From assembly GCA_017469625.1 (NCBI GenBank), contig JAFUGA010000063.1:1-64000 (forward strand): a DNA stretch of 64,000 nt, read 5' to 3'. How positions within the stretch are numbered: position 1 is the stretch's first letter; each line of letters begins with the position of its first letter. A model generated the notes under the pieces. It saw nothing but the letters and a program-made list of their open reading frames with translations. It searched no databases and was not told where the DNA came from. Below are positions 1 through 10,800 of this stretch, one piece after another. The DNA comes from Bacteroidales bacterium. Its GTDB lineage: Bacteria; Bacteroidota; Bacteroidia; Bacteroidales; P3. The translations under genes and the position numbers were made by a program.

Positions 1-988
1 AACCAGACTGTTTCAAATGCAAACGCCAGATATATGGTATTCTAATACTGAAACTTGTAAGTGTGGAATACATTCCCTCTGTATAAACAAGGCCTGTGTT
101 ATCTGTGTATCCGTCATTGTCAAAATTTACTACTCTTACACTTGTTCCCCAACCGATGAACATAGAGTGTCTTCCCTTACTCCATCTTCTGAAAAGAATA
201 TCAAAATTTATATCATAATTTGAGCCACTTCCCAATACATCTCCCTTAGGAAAGATTACACCCAAATCTCCGCCTAAATTTGCAATAATTTTTTCGTTTT
301 TAAAAAAATTATCGCTTAGTTTAGTGTTTGGAATATCATAATTATCTATATTATAATCATTATTCGTTATTTTGTTTCTATCTCCGAACAGTGAGGTTTT
401 TAAAGCAGAAACTGTAGTATTTTTAACTGTTTTTAAAAGATTACCTTCGTAAAAAACATAACAAACAGCCCCTTCTTTCTCATAAACTTCCACATTGTCG
501 TTTTCACTACTTACCCAAATGTTTGCAGTAGTGTTTTTCTCCAAAACTATAGATGACGGATTGTTTCTTAAAGCAACGTTTAACTCTATTTTTGATTGAG
601 TTTCTTTTTCTATATTTGCCTTGTTTCCAATAATAAGTGTATCATTTACAACCGTAAATATACCTTTGAAAAGTGAAGAATTTATCTTCTGAATAAAAGA
701 AATATCCACCTCTTCTTTTAAACTGTCTATCTCTTTTCCTTTTTCATAGACTTTGCTTGTAAGTTTGTATGGTGAAGATTTTTCTATCCAAACTTTATCA
801 AAATCTGCCTTAGAATCTATTTTTATGTTTGCAGATGATAATACTCTTATGTGGTTTATAGGTCTGTCTATTTTTTGAAAAAATACTGAGTCATCTTGTT
901 TTGCAGATGTAACTTTAAAACCTTGAGCGAAAGTACTCTGAGAAAATATACACAACACTACTACTAAAAATATTTTTTTTGTATTCAT
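1..988 (-). CDS. Secreted or outer-membrane protein, 3' end outside the window
   Basis: Reading the minus strand from the ATG at 986-988 gives an uninterrupted frame of about 329 codons that runs off the left edge. The first residues, MNTKKIFLVVVLCIFSQSTFA followed by Q, are a clear signal peptide. The visible C-terminal part (GGDLGVIFPKGDVLG, then FRRWSKGRHSMFIGWG) looks like the strands of an outer-membrane beta-barrel, but I do not recognise the family. A strong Shine-Dalgarno, AAGGAG, lies 13 nt upstream of the start, which is unusual for this phylum. It is the last visible gene of an operon with an ECF sigma factor and its anti-sigma factor, 16 nt after the latter, so it may be part of that envelope regulon. 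The function is unknown. Confidence 0.8.
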   Translation of the reverse strand, partial: MNTKKIFLVVVLCIFSQSTFAQGFKVTSAKQDDSVFFQKIDRPINHIRVLSSANIKIDSKADFDKVWIEKSSPYKLTSKVYEKGKEIDSLKEEVDISFIQKINSSLFKGIFTVVNDTLIIGNKANIEKETQSKIELNVALRNNPSSIVLEKNTTANIWVSSENDNVEVYEKEGAVCYVFYEGNLLKTVKNTTVSALKTSLFGDRNKITNNDYNIDNYDIPNTKLSDNFFKNEKIIANLGGDLGVIFPKGDVLGSGSNYDINFDILFRRWSKGRHSMFIGWGTSVRVVNFDNDGYTDNTGLVYTEGMYSTLTSFSIRIPYIWRLHLKQSG

Positions 989-1004
989 AGATATGTTTCT
1001 CCTT

Positions 1005-1742
1005 TTATTTTTTTGCAATGTTTATATTTAATAAATCTATGCTTAAACTTTGTTTTGGTAAAATTATACCAAAGTTTTTCTGTTTTTTGTATTCTATTAG
1101 ATTGTTGTTTTCTATCTCTACTTGTTTACTATCTTCAGTTGTTTTGTAGTCAATAAGATTTGTTTCCATGGCAAAGAGTTCCTTAGGTGTTTCTTCTTGT
1201 TTTACATCTATGGAAGAAGGTTGTGAAGAAGTATAGTTTTCTTTTGTTTCAGTAGAACTTTGTTTTAATTTTGTAGAACTTTGTTTTAGATTTCTATCTC
1301 TTTGTTTTAGAAAATTAGAACTTTGTTTTATAGAAGTCTGATTATCATCTGTTTTACTTGTGTTGTGAAGAGTGTTATTGTTTTGGTTCTTTAGTGTTTC
1401 AGTGCCTTGTTTTGCTATAGTGTTACCTGTTTGTACAGAGTTAGAATTGTTATAAATCTTTACAAAGAAATAACCAACCACAAGCAAAGATACAACAGCA
1501 GCAGCAAGAGAAACTTTTTTGAAAGCAGGAAAGACAATAGTTTTCTTTATCATCTCTTGTTGATAATCGCAAGTATTATCCACATAATCTGTTACCTTGA
1601 AAGAATTGTCATATTCTTCGTTATCTATAAGCAAATCTGGGTGTTGCGAAAGAAATTCATCCAATTCTTTCAACTGCTCTTCATTCAAATTGCCCTCTGC
1701 TTTATCCAAAAGATAGGCTTCAAAATTATCTATAGTTATCAT
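1005..1742 (-). CDS. Membrane-anchored anti-sigma factor-like protein with K-Q heptad repeats
   Basis: A 245-residue protein starting 2 nt after the sigma-factor stop, so translation is probably coupled. Residues 1-65 are acidic and helical (LNEEQLKELDEFLSQHPDLL), as in the cytoplasmic domain of Bacteroidota anti-sigma proteins. A single membrane helix follows at about 76-96 (VSLAAAVVSLLVVGYFFV). The rest should be periplasmic and low in complexity. Within it, residues about 112-167 follow a seven-residue period, seen best as KQSSNFL, KQRDRNL, KQSSTKL and KQSSTET. This is the 21-bp intergenic repeat of this genome read in frame. Position and architecture argue that it holds the neighbouring ECF sigma factor inactive until an envelope signal arrives. 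No direct homology to FecR is evident; the anti-sigma role rests on context. Confidence 0.75.
   Translation of the reverse strand: MITIDNFEAYLLDKAEGNLNEEQLKELDEFLSQHPDLLIDNEEYDNSFKVTDYVDNTCDYQQEMIKKTIVFPAFKKVSLAAAVVSLLVVGYFFVKIYNNSNSVQTGNTIAKQGTETLKNQNNNTLHNTSKTDDNQTSIKQSSNFLKQRDRNLKQSSTKLKQSSTETKENYTSSQPSSIDVKQEETPKELFAMETNLIDYKTTEDSKQVEIENNNLIEYKKQKNFGIILPKQSLSIDLLNINIAKK
1258..1409. repeat. 21-bp phased repeat array A, inside a coding region
   Basis: CTTTG rungs start at 1258, 1279, 1300 and 1321, exactly 21 bp apart. A degenerate rung (CCTTG) starts at 1405, which is 84 bp or four periods further on. The spacer words (TTTTGTAGAA, GATTTCTATC, GAAAATTAGA) are those of the intergenic arrays. 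It lies inside the anti-sigma gene and is read on the minus strand as K-Q heptads. Confidence 0.9.
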
Positions 1743-1744
1743 AA

Positions 1745-2227
1745 TTATATAATATTTTCTTTCTTTTTTATCATTTGTTTTAGTTTCACTCTGCCACGGT
1801 AAATATTTATCTTAACCTGCTCGGTTGTCATATCTGTAATTTTAGATATTTCTTCGTAAGAATACCCCTCTATATCTTTCAGCATAATAGGTACTTTGTA
1901 GTTTTCTGGTAAAGTTTGCAAGTAATAATTCAAAGCCTCTTTGGCTCCGTTGTAAGTATTGTATTGGAGGTTTATCTCTATGGAGTTCTTGTAGTTAGTA
2001 TCGTAATTCTCTTTTCTTTTTTTATTCAAATATTCTCTGAAAGCACATTGGAATAACCAACTTTTTGCACTTGAAGTTTCTACCTTATCTCTGTATAACC
2101 ATAGTTTCATAAAACTATCCTGCACAATATCTTTTGCACTCTCACTATCCTTGCACAGGTTATAGCAGAACCCGTGCAAGTGTGAAGAATATTGTTTTAC
2201 GCAGTTGTTATACTCTAAACGATTCAT
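1745..2227 (-). CDS. RNA polymerase ECF sigma factor
   Basis: A 160-residue sigma-70 family protein of ECF size. Region 2 is visible at about residues 10-75 (AKDIVQDSFMKLWLYRDKV), where DIVQDSF is the core-binding helix. Region 4 is at about 100-155: LPENYKVPIMLKDIEGYSYE is followed by EISKITDMTTEQVKINIYRG, a helix-turn-helix that reads the -35 element. It directs transcription of a small regulon and is normally held by the anti-sigma factor encoded 2 nt downstream. It starts 9 nt after an outer-membrane protein gene, so barrel protein, sigma, anti-sigma and second secreted protein form one minus-strand operon. Having the sigma gene second, behind a structural gene, suggests autoregulation from a promoter upstream of 2920. 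Confidence 0.92.
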   Translation of the reverse strand: MNRLEYNNCVKQYSSHLHGFCYNLCKDSESAKDIVQDSFMKLWLYRDKVETSSAKSWLFQCAFREYLNKKRKENYDTNYKNSIEINLQYNTYNGAKEALNYYLQTLPENYKVPIMLKDIEGYSYEEISKITDMTTEQVKINIYRGRVKLKQMIKKKENII

Positions 2228-2236
2228 TGTAGAAAT

Positions 2237-2920
2237 TTAAAAACCTAAAGACCAACCGAAATTCAAAGGAAGACCTTTCAAATTGTGAATACCATCTATT
2301 TTGCTGTCTGAACTTCCAAAGGCTGTAATGTTTTTATAGGTAAGAGGTATATCAAAACCTACATGGAAAGAAACAACGTTTGTACCTATCTTTATTCCTA
2401 TAGGTAGGAAAACATTTGATTGCATAAGTCCGAAAGTAGCGTCTTGTGCTTGTTCAAGGGTGATGTTGTCTTGTTTTATCTTTCTACCATTGAATAAAAG
2501 ATTTGTTTCAAAACCTATTCCTGCAAAAGCCTTGATGGAAAACTGATAACTTGAAGTTTTGTCATAGAATAGCATATAGGAAAAGTAGAATTTACTCTCT
2601 TGAGATACGAAACAAGTACTTTGTTTTTTGTAATTTTCTGCCGAAAATCCTAAGTCAAAATCTCCATTCAAAGCAAATCTCTGACACGATAAAGAAATGG
2701 TTAAACCATAATTTACTTGAGTGTTTGGTATCTTTATATGAAGGTCTTTTTTCAAATCTCCATTTCTACCTATCATATTTACACCAAAATGAGAATTCAT
2801 TGTAAGTGCAACCATTGTTTTATTGTCATCTACAGTATTTTCTTGTTGTGAATAGGAAGTAGAAACTCCTACAATCATTATTGCAAAAAGGACTGCAATT
2901 TTTCTTTTTATCGTTTTCAT
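2237..2920 (-). CDS. Outer-membrane beta-barrel protein, first gene of the sigma operon
   Basis: A 227-residue protein with a signal peptide ending near residue 24 (GVSTSYSQ). The mature part alternates in hydrophobicity and ends in aromatic Phe (LPLNFGWSLGF), as outer-membrane barrels do. No family is recognised. The start is supported by AAGGAG placed 8 nt before the ATG, one of the few strong Shine-Dalgarno sequences here. The upstream region contains a CCCGGG palindrome at 2958-2963 between A/T runs, which stands out in this AT-rich setting and could be an ECF promoter element or operator. No TAnnTTTG element was seen, consistent with use of an alternative sigma factor. The protein probably senses or responds to envelope conditions together with the sigma/anti-sigma pair. 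Confidence 0.75.
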   Translation of the reverse strand: MKTIKRKIAVLFAIMIVGVSTSYSQQENTVDDNKTMVALTMNSHFGVNMIGRNGDLKKDLHIKIPNTQVNYGLTISLSCQRFALNGDFDLGFSAENYKKQSTCFVSQESKFYFSYMLFYDKTSSYQFSIKAFAGIGFETNLLFNGRKIKQDNITLEQAQDATFGLMQSNVFLPIGIKIGTNVVSFHVGFDIPLTYKNITAFGSSDSKIDGIHNLKGLPLNFGWSLGF

Positions 2921-3021
2921 ATTATTATCTCCTTATTTTTTGTTGTTACTGTTTTGTCCCGGGTTTTGAAGTTAAAACACACAAACAAAACAAAAGTTAC
3001 ACTATGCACAGTAAAAAAAAT

Positions 3022-3072
3022 AAAAAAGAAGTATGAAATAATTTTCTTTATTCGCATACTTCTTTGTTTTTC
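3022..3072 (-). terminator. Rho-independent terminator after panB (possibly bidirectional)
   Basis: A perfect 10-bp stem, AAGAAGTATG at 3026-3035 with CATACTTCTT at 3055-3064, has a 19-nt AT-rich loop. Read on the minus strand it is followed by a T-run (from the A-run at 3013-3027), placing it just after the panB stop. T-runs on the plus side as well could make it work both ways. Confidence 0.7.
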
Positions 3073-3109
3073 AGGTTATAAGGTTTAGAAAACTTTTTAT
3101 GGAAAAATA

Positions 3110-3931
3110 CTAATATTGTTCCTTTTCGTTAGGAAAGTTTCCGCTTTTTACATCTGCAGAATACTGTTGCACGGCAGAGCGTATTTCATCTCCCAAAGAA
3201 AGATAACGTCTTAGGTACCTTGGAGAAAAATCTTGAGTTATTCCTAACATATCGTGCAGAACAAGTACTTGTCCATCTGTATGAGGACCTGCACCTATAC
3301 CTATAACAGGTATGGAAAGTTCTTGTGCAACTATTTTTGCCAAATTTGCAGGTATTTTTTCCAAAACAAGAGAGAAACAGCCAGCATCTTCTAAGGCCTT
3401 TGCATCTGCAATGACTCTTTCGGCTTCATCTTCACTTGTAGCACGCACAGCGTATGTTCCAAACTTATTTATAGACTGTGGAGTAAGTCCTAAATGACCC
3501 ATAACAGGAATACCAGCAGACAATATACGAGAAATACTTTCTATTACCTCTTGTCCTCCTTCTAATTTTATAGCATTTGCAGAGGTTTCTTTCATTATAC
3601 GTATGGCACTTTGCAAAGCCATCTTGCTATTTCCCTGATAAGAACCAAACGGCATATCTACAACAACCATAGCACGATTTACGCCTCTTACAACAGAAGC
3701 AGCGTGGTATATCATTTCATCAAGGGTGATTGGCAAGGTGGTTTCATAACCAGCCATAACGTTTGCAGCACTGTCGCCTACTAAAATAACATCTATATTT
3801 GCTGAATCTACAAGTTTAGCCATAGAATAATCGTATGCGGTTATCATAGATATTTTTTCGCCTTTCAAAGCCATATTCTCTAAGGTATGAACCGTAACTT
3901 TCTTTGCTGTGTCTTGTTTTGCTATTGACAT
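3110..3931 (-). CDS. panB: 3-methyl-2-oxobutanoate hydroxymethyltransferase
   Basis: Transfers a hydroxymethyl group from 5,10-methylenetetrahydrofolate to 2-oxoisovalerate, giving ketopantoate, the first committed step of pantothenate and coenzyme A synthesis; it acts in the cytoplasm. The 273-residue length is normal. Family motifs are present: [11 protein letters not shown] near the N-terminus, [15 protein letters not shown] (the metal-binding Asp), [30 protein letters not shown] and [11 protein letters not shown], with [20 protein letters not shown] towards the end. It appears monocistronic: a consensus promoter lies about 30 nt upstream and a terminator about 40 nt downstream. No other pantothenate gene is in the window. 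Confidence 0.98.
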   Translation of the reverse strand: MSIAKQDTAKKVTVHTLENMALKGEKISMITAYDYSMAKLVDSANIDVILVGDSAANVMAGYETTLPITLDEMIYHAASVVRGVNRAMVVVDMPFGSYQGNSKMALQSAIRIMKETSANAIKLEGGQEVIESISRILSAGIPVMGHLGLTPQSINKFGTYAVRATSEDEAERVIADAKALEDAGCFSLVLEKIPANLAKIVAQELSIPVIGIGAGPHTDGQVLVLHDMLGITQDFSPRYLRRYLSLGDEIRSAVQQYSADVKSGNFPNEKEQY

Positions 3932-3959
3932 ATTCTTATTGTTATTTGTTTATAGGTGG

Positions 3960-3989
3960 CAAAAATAGTATATTTTTTAAGAATTGCAA
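3960..3989 (-). promoter_or_regulatory. Bacteroidetes-type promoter for panB
   Basis: On the minus strand the -7 element TATTTTTG (3960-3967) matches TAnnTTTG, and a -33 TTG lies at 3987-3989 with 19 nt between them. The panB ATG at 3931 is about 29 nt from the -7 box. Confidence 0.75.
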
Positions 3990-4017
3990 AAAATATTATC
4001 TATAGATTAAAATAAAA

Positions 4018-4106
4018 CTTTATTCTGCTTTCACGAAACAAAGTTTTAATTTTCTAAAACAAAGAAATAATTTTCTAAAACAAAGAAATAGAAAAATAAA
4101 ACAAAG
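4018..4106. repeat. 21-bp phased repeat array B
   Basis: Rungs start at 4018 (CTTTA), 4039, 4060, 4081 and 4102 (all CAAAG), every one 21 bp apart. The array lies in the 320-bp gap between the divergent genes panB and ruvA. Read from 4036 the K-Q frame stays open across the array. The rest of the gap holds the panB promoter and AT-rich sequence up to the ruvA promoter. Confidence 0.92.
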
Positions 4107-4236
4107 AGTTATTTTATGGAAATTTATTCTTAAAAAATAACAACTTTTTTCTGTTTTATAAAATAAGAGAGTTTCGTTTGACGTTATCTATAAAATAAAA
4201 TGTTTTTCTAAATAGGGAAAATAGGAAAACAGATAG

Positions 4237-4244
4237 TAATTTTG
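4237..4244 (+). promoter_or_regulatory. Core promoter abutting the ruvA start codon
   Basis: TAATTTTG matches TAnnTTTG and ends 7 nt before the ruvA ATG at 4252, so the transcript would have almost no leader. No convincing -33 TTG was seen. Confidence 0.45.
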
Positions 4245-4251
4245 AAAGATA

Positions 4252-4842
4252 ATGTACGAATATATAAAAGGTAATCTTGCGAAACTTACTCCATCGTATG
4301 CAGTAGTGGATTGTATGGGAGTGGGTTATAAAATAGAGATAAGTTTAAACACATACTCAGCCTTAAAGGATAAGACTGAGGTGTTGTTGCATACATACTT
4401 CATAGTAAGAGAAGATGCTCAAATACTTTATGGTTTTAGTGAAGAAAGAGAAAGAGAACTCTTTACAGAGTTGATTTCTGTTAGTGGTATAGGTGCCAAT
4501 ACTGCAAGAATGATGCTTTCTTCTTTGAGTGTAGATGAGTTGGTTAGAGCCATAGTACAAGAAGATGTTAAAGTAATAAAGGCTATAAAAGGTATAGGAA
4601 CGAAAACTGCTGAAAGGGTAGTGGTAGATTTGAAAGACAAGTTGCGTAAGTGGGAATATAGTAGCGAACAAGCAGAATCTTCTATAGCCATAGACAATAA
4701 AAACAGAGAAGAAGCGTTATTAGCATTGCAAACATTAGGATTTAATAAAGTAATAGTGGAAAAGACTTTAGACAAAATATTGAAAGATAATACCCAAATG
4801 ACTGTAGAAACTCTTATAAAGGAGGCATTGAAAAGGCTTTAG
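4252..4842 (+). CDS. ruvA: Holliday junction branch migration protein RuvA
   Basis: RuvA tetramers bind four-way DNA junctions and load the RuvB motor, driving branch migration in recombinational repair. The 196-residue protein has the usual three parts: an N-terminal OB-fold (residues 1 to about 64, MYEYIKGNLAKLTPSYAVVD), tandem helix-hairpin-helix motifs at about 70-130 (ISVSGIGANTARMML and IKAIKGIGTKTAERVVVDLK), and a C-terminal RuvB-binding domain at about 148-196 (REEALLALQTLGFNKVIVEK). It lies 10 nt upstream of sprA and is probably co-transcribed with it; the ruvA-sov order is also known from Porphyromonas. ruvB and ruvC are not in the window. Confidence 0.98.
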   Translation: MYEYIKGNLAKLTPSYAVVDCMGVGYKIEISLNTYSALKDKTEVLLHTYFIVREDAQILYGFSEERERELFTELISVSGIGANTARMMLSSLSVDELVRAIVQEDVKVIKAIKGIGTKTAERVVVDLKDKLRKWEYSSEQAESSIAIDNKNREEALLALQTLGFNKVIVEKTLDKILKDNTQMTVETLIKEALKRL

Positions 4843-4852
4843 TAGTTCTGTT

Positions 4853-7800
4853 ATGACAAAAAGGTTTTCTTACATAATATTTTTTACGTTTGCCTTGTTG
4901 TGTTGTGTTTTTTCTTCAGCAAAAAACAAGAGTTATGATTTGGTTCTTTCTCAACCAGATTCTCTTCGTTATCCTGTGAATGACACAACAGACAGTCCTT
5001 TGTATCTTAACACACCTTCCAATATAACTACAACCATAGAGTACGACCCTTTGACGAATGAATACGTTGAGGTGAAGAAAGTGGGTGATATAGTATTGGA
5101 AAAGAAAAGACTAACCTTTGATGAGTACCAGAAATACGATTTAGACAAACTTATAGATAGTTATTGGAAAAATAGAGTGGGTTCTGCTATTTCTGCACAA
5201 AGTGAATCAAATCTTTCTACACTTATCCCTCAGTTGAAACTTAACAGCGATTGGATGGAAAAGATATTTGGAGGAGATAATATAGATATAAGGCCTACAG
5301 GAAGTGTAGATTTGAAATTTGCTATAGTCAATAACAGAAACGAAAACCTTTCTTTGAATGAAGATGCTCGTAGTGTAACAAGGTTTGATTTTGATGAGGA
5401 CATACAACTCAACCTTATGGCACAGGTAGGTACGGCTATAAACCTAAACCTTAATTATAACACGGGAGCAACCTTTGATTTTGAAAAAGAACTCTTTAAA
5501 ACGAAATACGAGGGTAAGGAAGACGATATAGTTCAGTTGATAGAGGCTGGAAATATCTCTTTTCCATTGAATACTACTTTGATAACAGGTGTACAAAACC
5601 TTATGGGAGCAAGAACAAAGTTGAAGTTTGGTAATCTTCTTTTGGATATAGTTGCTTCTCAACAAAAAAGTGAATCTCAAAGTATAACTGTACAAAATGG
5701 AGCTCAAAGTCAGGAATTTAATTTTAAAGCAGACTCTTACGATGAAAATAAACACTTCTTTTTAAGTCAATATTTTTACGACAACTATAACAAAGCAATG
5801 GCTACTTTTCCTGTTTTGAATAGCAAAGTAGTCATTACAAAGGTAGAGGTTTGGAAAACAAATATAGGAAGTGCTGTAAATAATAACAGAAACATAGTAG
5901 CATTTGCAGACCTTGGCGAAAAAAATCCATACCTTACTAATCCTAATATAGTAAAGCCTTATGGTTTGGAATATCCCGATAATGTATCAAGCAACGATTT
6001 GCTTTCAGTGGTTAATGTTTCTGCTTTGAGAAATATAAACTCTGTAGGTAATTATCTACAAGGATTGGGTTTTGTTTCAGGGCAAAACTTTGAAAAAGTA
6101 GAAAGTGCAAGAAAACTATCGGAAAGTGAATACACGGTTAATACTCGTTTAGGTTTTATTTCTTTAAATCAATCTCTTTCTTCAGACCAAGTACTTGCTG
6201 TAGCGTTTCAATATCAAATAGTGGGAGATTCTACAGTTTATCAAGTAGGAGAGTTTTCTGATGACGGTATAGCAGACCCTAATACTTTGGTAGTAAAACT
6301 TCTGAAATCTTCTACATTGAATGTAAAAAATCCTATGTGGAAGTTGATGATGAAAAACGTATATTGGATAGGTTCTACACAACTTTCACCAGAGAATTTC
6401 AGATTGAATATAATGTATTTGGGAGATGAAGGTGGTGTAGAAACAGGATATTTTGCAGAAGGACCATTGAAATCTATTCCACTTATACAAGTGTTTGGTT
6501 TAGATAGAATGGATAATCAACAAAATATGTATCCAGACGGAGTTTTTGACTTTGTAGAGGGAGCATCTACAGGAGCAGGACTTATAAACGCTTCAAGGGG
6601 TTTGGTTTATTTTCCAACAGTAGAGCCTTTTGGTAAAGACTTAAGAGAAATATTGGCAGACGATGAATTTGCAGATAAATACTGTTATGATTCTCTTTAT
6701 ACCCTTACCAAAAGTCAAGCACAACAATACACAGAGAAAAACAAATACTACTTAGAGGGACGTTTTCGTTCTTCGGGTTCTGGTGGTGAGATAAGTCTTG
6801 GTGCTGTTAATGTGCCTCAAGGAAGTGTTACTGTTATGGCTGGAGGTATCCAATTGCAAGAAGGAGTGGATTATACTGTGGATTATGCTATGGGTAGAGT
6901 AAAGATAATAAATAGTGCTTATCTTTCTTCGGGTACCCCTATTACTGTTTCTACTGAAAGTAATTCTACTTTCTCTATGACAACCAAATATATGCTTGGA
7001 GTCAGAGGAACTTACACTGTTTCACCCGAACTTTCTTTGGGTGCTACTATTATGAACTTGCACGAAAGCCCTTTGACAACAAAAGTTAATTATGGTGAAG
7101 AACCTATAAATAATACTCTTTTAGGATTGGACGTTCATTTTACAAAAGAAATACCATTCATAACAAAACTTATAGATTGGTTGCCTTTTTATAGTACGAA
7201 AACACCTTCTACACTTAGTTTTGAAGGAGAGATAGCACAGTTTCGCCCGGGTAATTCTTCAGCAATAGGTTCTTCGGGTACAGCCTATGTAGATGATTTT
7301 GAAACAAGCAAACGTAGTTATGATTTGCGAGCAGTTGGTTCATGGTTTTTAGCATCTACACCACAAGACTTTTCTACAGCAAATCCTATGTTTCCAGAAA
7401 CGTTTAAGAATAGCGGTTTGGCGTATGGATACAATAGAGCTAAGTTGGTATGGTATTCTATAGATGATATATTTTATAATTCTAACGCTCCTTCAAACAT
7501 AAATAATAATGACAGAAGTCAGCCTTATGCTCGTGAGATATTAGAATCTGAAGTTTATCCTAATAAAGAACTTATACAAGGTCAGAAAAATAATATACAC
7601 GAATTTAACCTTGCGTTCTATCCTGAAGAAAGAGGACCTTATAACTATGACACCGTTTCTCCTTGGTCTTATGGTATGAATCAAGATGGTTTATTGGAAA
7701 GACCGGAAACAAGATGGGGTGGTATAATGCGAAAACTTGATGCTACAGATTTTGAATCTGCAAACATAGAAGCAATAGAGTTTTGGTTAATGGACCCATT

Positions 7801-10800
7801 TATAGAAGACGAAGAAAGTGAGGGTGGAAAATTGTATTTCAACCTTGGAGATATATCAGAGGATATTCTTAGAGATGGAAGAAAGAGTTATGAAAATGGA
7901 TTGCCTACAAGTGCAGAAGTTGTGAATGTAGATACAACTGTATGGGGTAGAGTGCCAACACTTCAAGCGGTGGTGAATGCTTTTTCTAACGATGATAATT
8001 CTCGTCAATACCAAGATATAGGTTATGATGGTCTTAGTTCTTTAGATGAACAGAGTTTCTTCTCCCGTTTCTTAGAAAAAGCACAAGGACAACTTACTAC
8101 GGAGGCATACGAGAATCTTTTATCAGACCCTTCAGCAGATAATTTTACTTATTTTCGTTCTCCTGAGTATGATAGAAATAACGTAAAGATAGTTCAACGT
8201 TACAAAAATTATAATAACCCTGAGGGAAACTCATCTGTAACACGTGGTGGAGAATCTCAACAGGCTACCTCTTTACCAAATGTAGAAGATATAAACCAAG
8301 ATAACACTCTTTCTGAAGCAGAGAACTATTATGAATATGAAATAGATTTATCTCCAGAACATATGAATGTAGGAGAAAATTATATTGTAGATATACAGGA
8401 AGCACACAATGTATCTTTGGCAAATGGAGATAAGACGGATTGTAAATGGTATCAATTCAGAATACCTATAAGAGAACCAAATAGAATAGTGGGAACTATA
8501 GATGGTTATCAAAGTATAAGGTTTATGAGAACTTTCCTTAGAGGATTTAAAAAGCCGATCATTCTTCGTTTTGCAACCTTTGAATTGGTAAGTGCTGAAT
8601 GGAGAAAATACGATGATAATCTTTTGTCTTTGGGTGCTTATCCTACAGGAACACATTCAGAAAATACAACCTTTACAGTAGGAACTGTGAATGTGGAAGA
8701 AAATGGAAAACGTTCTCCTGTACCATATAATTTACCTCCAGGTATAGAAAGAGAAAGACAATACACTACAACAAGTTATGTAAAACAGAACGAACAATCA
8801 TTATCTTTAAAAGTTAATAATCTTGCAGATGGAGATGCAAGGGCTGTGTACAAGACTATGGACTATGATATGCGACAGTATAACAAGTTAAAGATGTTTG
8901 TGCATGGTGAAAAGATAAATGAAACAGATGATTACAACGATGGAGAGGTTTCTTTGTTCATAAGAATAGGTACAGACTTTACTTCCAACTATTATGAATA
9001 CGAACTACCTATAGCATTAACACCTTGGTATACTTCAGTATTAGAGAACAATGCTATATGGCCAAAAGAAAATAATGTAGAAATAGATTTGGATTCTATT
9101 GTAAAGATAAAAGAACATAGAAACAAGTTGATTCGTAGTGGAAATACCACATATTCTTTGACTACACCTTATACAGAATATGTACATGGCAGGAAAGTAA
9201 CAGTATTGGGTTCTCCAAATATTGCCAATGTTAAAGTACTTATGATAGGAGTGCGAAATCCTAAAAAACAGAGTGCTTATGATGACGATGATATGCAACC
9301 AAAGAGTGTAGAAATATGGGTAAATGAACTAAGGCTTACAGATTTTGATAAAAGCAAAGGTTGGGCTGCACGTGGAGCAATGCGAACAAATTTGGCAGAT
9401 TTAGGAGATTTGGCTATAAGTGGTTCTTATCGTTCGGCAGGATTTGGAACTATAGAACAGACTATTTCAACTATTTCACAAGATAACGTATCTACATTTG
9501 ATATTGCTACAAACCTTGAATTAGGAAAGTTCTTCTCAGAGAATGTTGGTTTGAGATTGCCTTTCCATTTTGACTATTCCAGAACGGTGAGCAACCCTCG
9601 TTACAATCCTTTAGACCCAGACGTATTGTTGAAAAACGATTTGTTATCTTACCGTACAGAAAGGGAAAGAGATTCTATTCGTCATATGGTGCAAGAATTT
9701 ACTTCTATGACAAACTTTTCTCTTATGAACATAAGAAAAGACAGAGTGGGTAGAGCAGCACTTAAACGTCATTTTTACGATATAGAGAATTTCAATGCTT
9801 CTTATTCTTATTCAAAGATATACAACCGTAGTGTAGATGTAGCATATGATGACAGAGTACAACATAGATTACTTGTAGGTTATCAATACGATATTCAGTC
9901 AAAGGGTTGGAAACCTTTCTCAAAGGTACCTATGTTTAAGAGTAGAGCATGGTCAATAATAAGAGATATAACCCTTAATTACAAACCTAAAAACATAACC
10001 TTTAGAAGCGATATGTTGAAAGATTTTGAAGAAACCTTGCTTCAATCAAAATCTGCTGGTCTTGTTATAATGGAACCTTATTATTATCAAAATTTCTATT
10101 GGAATAGAGAATATGGTCTAAAATGGGATTTGACTTCTAATATTAAATTAGATTATACTGCTACTATGAACGCTCTTGTTCAAGAACCAAGAGGTAGAAT
10201 AGATACAAGAGAAAAACGAGATAGTGTTTGGACTTCTATAAAAGAATTGGGAAGAGCACAACATTTTACTCAGAAAGTACAGGTGAATGTTACTGTTCCA
10301 ATCAACAAAATACCGGCATTGAATTGGACAAGATTAACAGGTTCTTATACGGCTAACTATACTTTTGAAGGCTCTACTAATGCTACCGAAAGTTTAGGAA
10401 ATACCATAGAAAACTCTCGTAGAATAAACGGAACATTTAATGCAAACTTTACAACCTTGTATAACAAATGGTCGTTTTTGAAAAAAGTCTATGAAGAGAG
10501 GGATAAAAAATATAATTCCTCTGGTCTATCTACACCACGACTACCAAACCCAAGAACAGCAGGTAGAACATCGGGTAGTCCAAATGTAGCAGACTCCGAT
10601 TCGGTTAATAATTTCAAATGGTTGAAAGAAGCAGCTTACTTTGTAGTACGTTTGGCTACAAGTGTGAAATCAGCAAACATTACTTATACAGTTAATGACG
10701 GTATATTTATTCCTGGATTTATGCCAACGACAAAATATTTTGGAATGACACCAAATAGTTCTTGGGCTCCAGGATTAGGTTTCGTTTTGGGTTCTCAAAA

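Noticed and set aside
1407..1802. 131-residue plus-strand ORF
   Set aside because: It is antisense to the anti-sigma and sigma genes, which have clear domains.
4018..4106. HMG-box-like recognition (AACAAAG) as the reason for the repeat
   Set aside because: The core does resemble the SOX/TCF consensus, but bacteria do not encode such proteins as far as known, and a five-base match is too weak.
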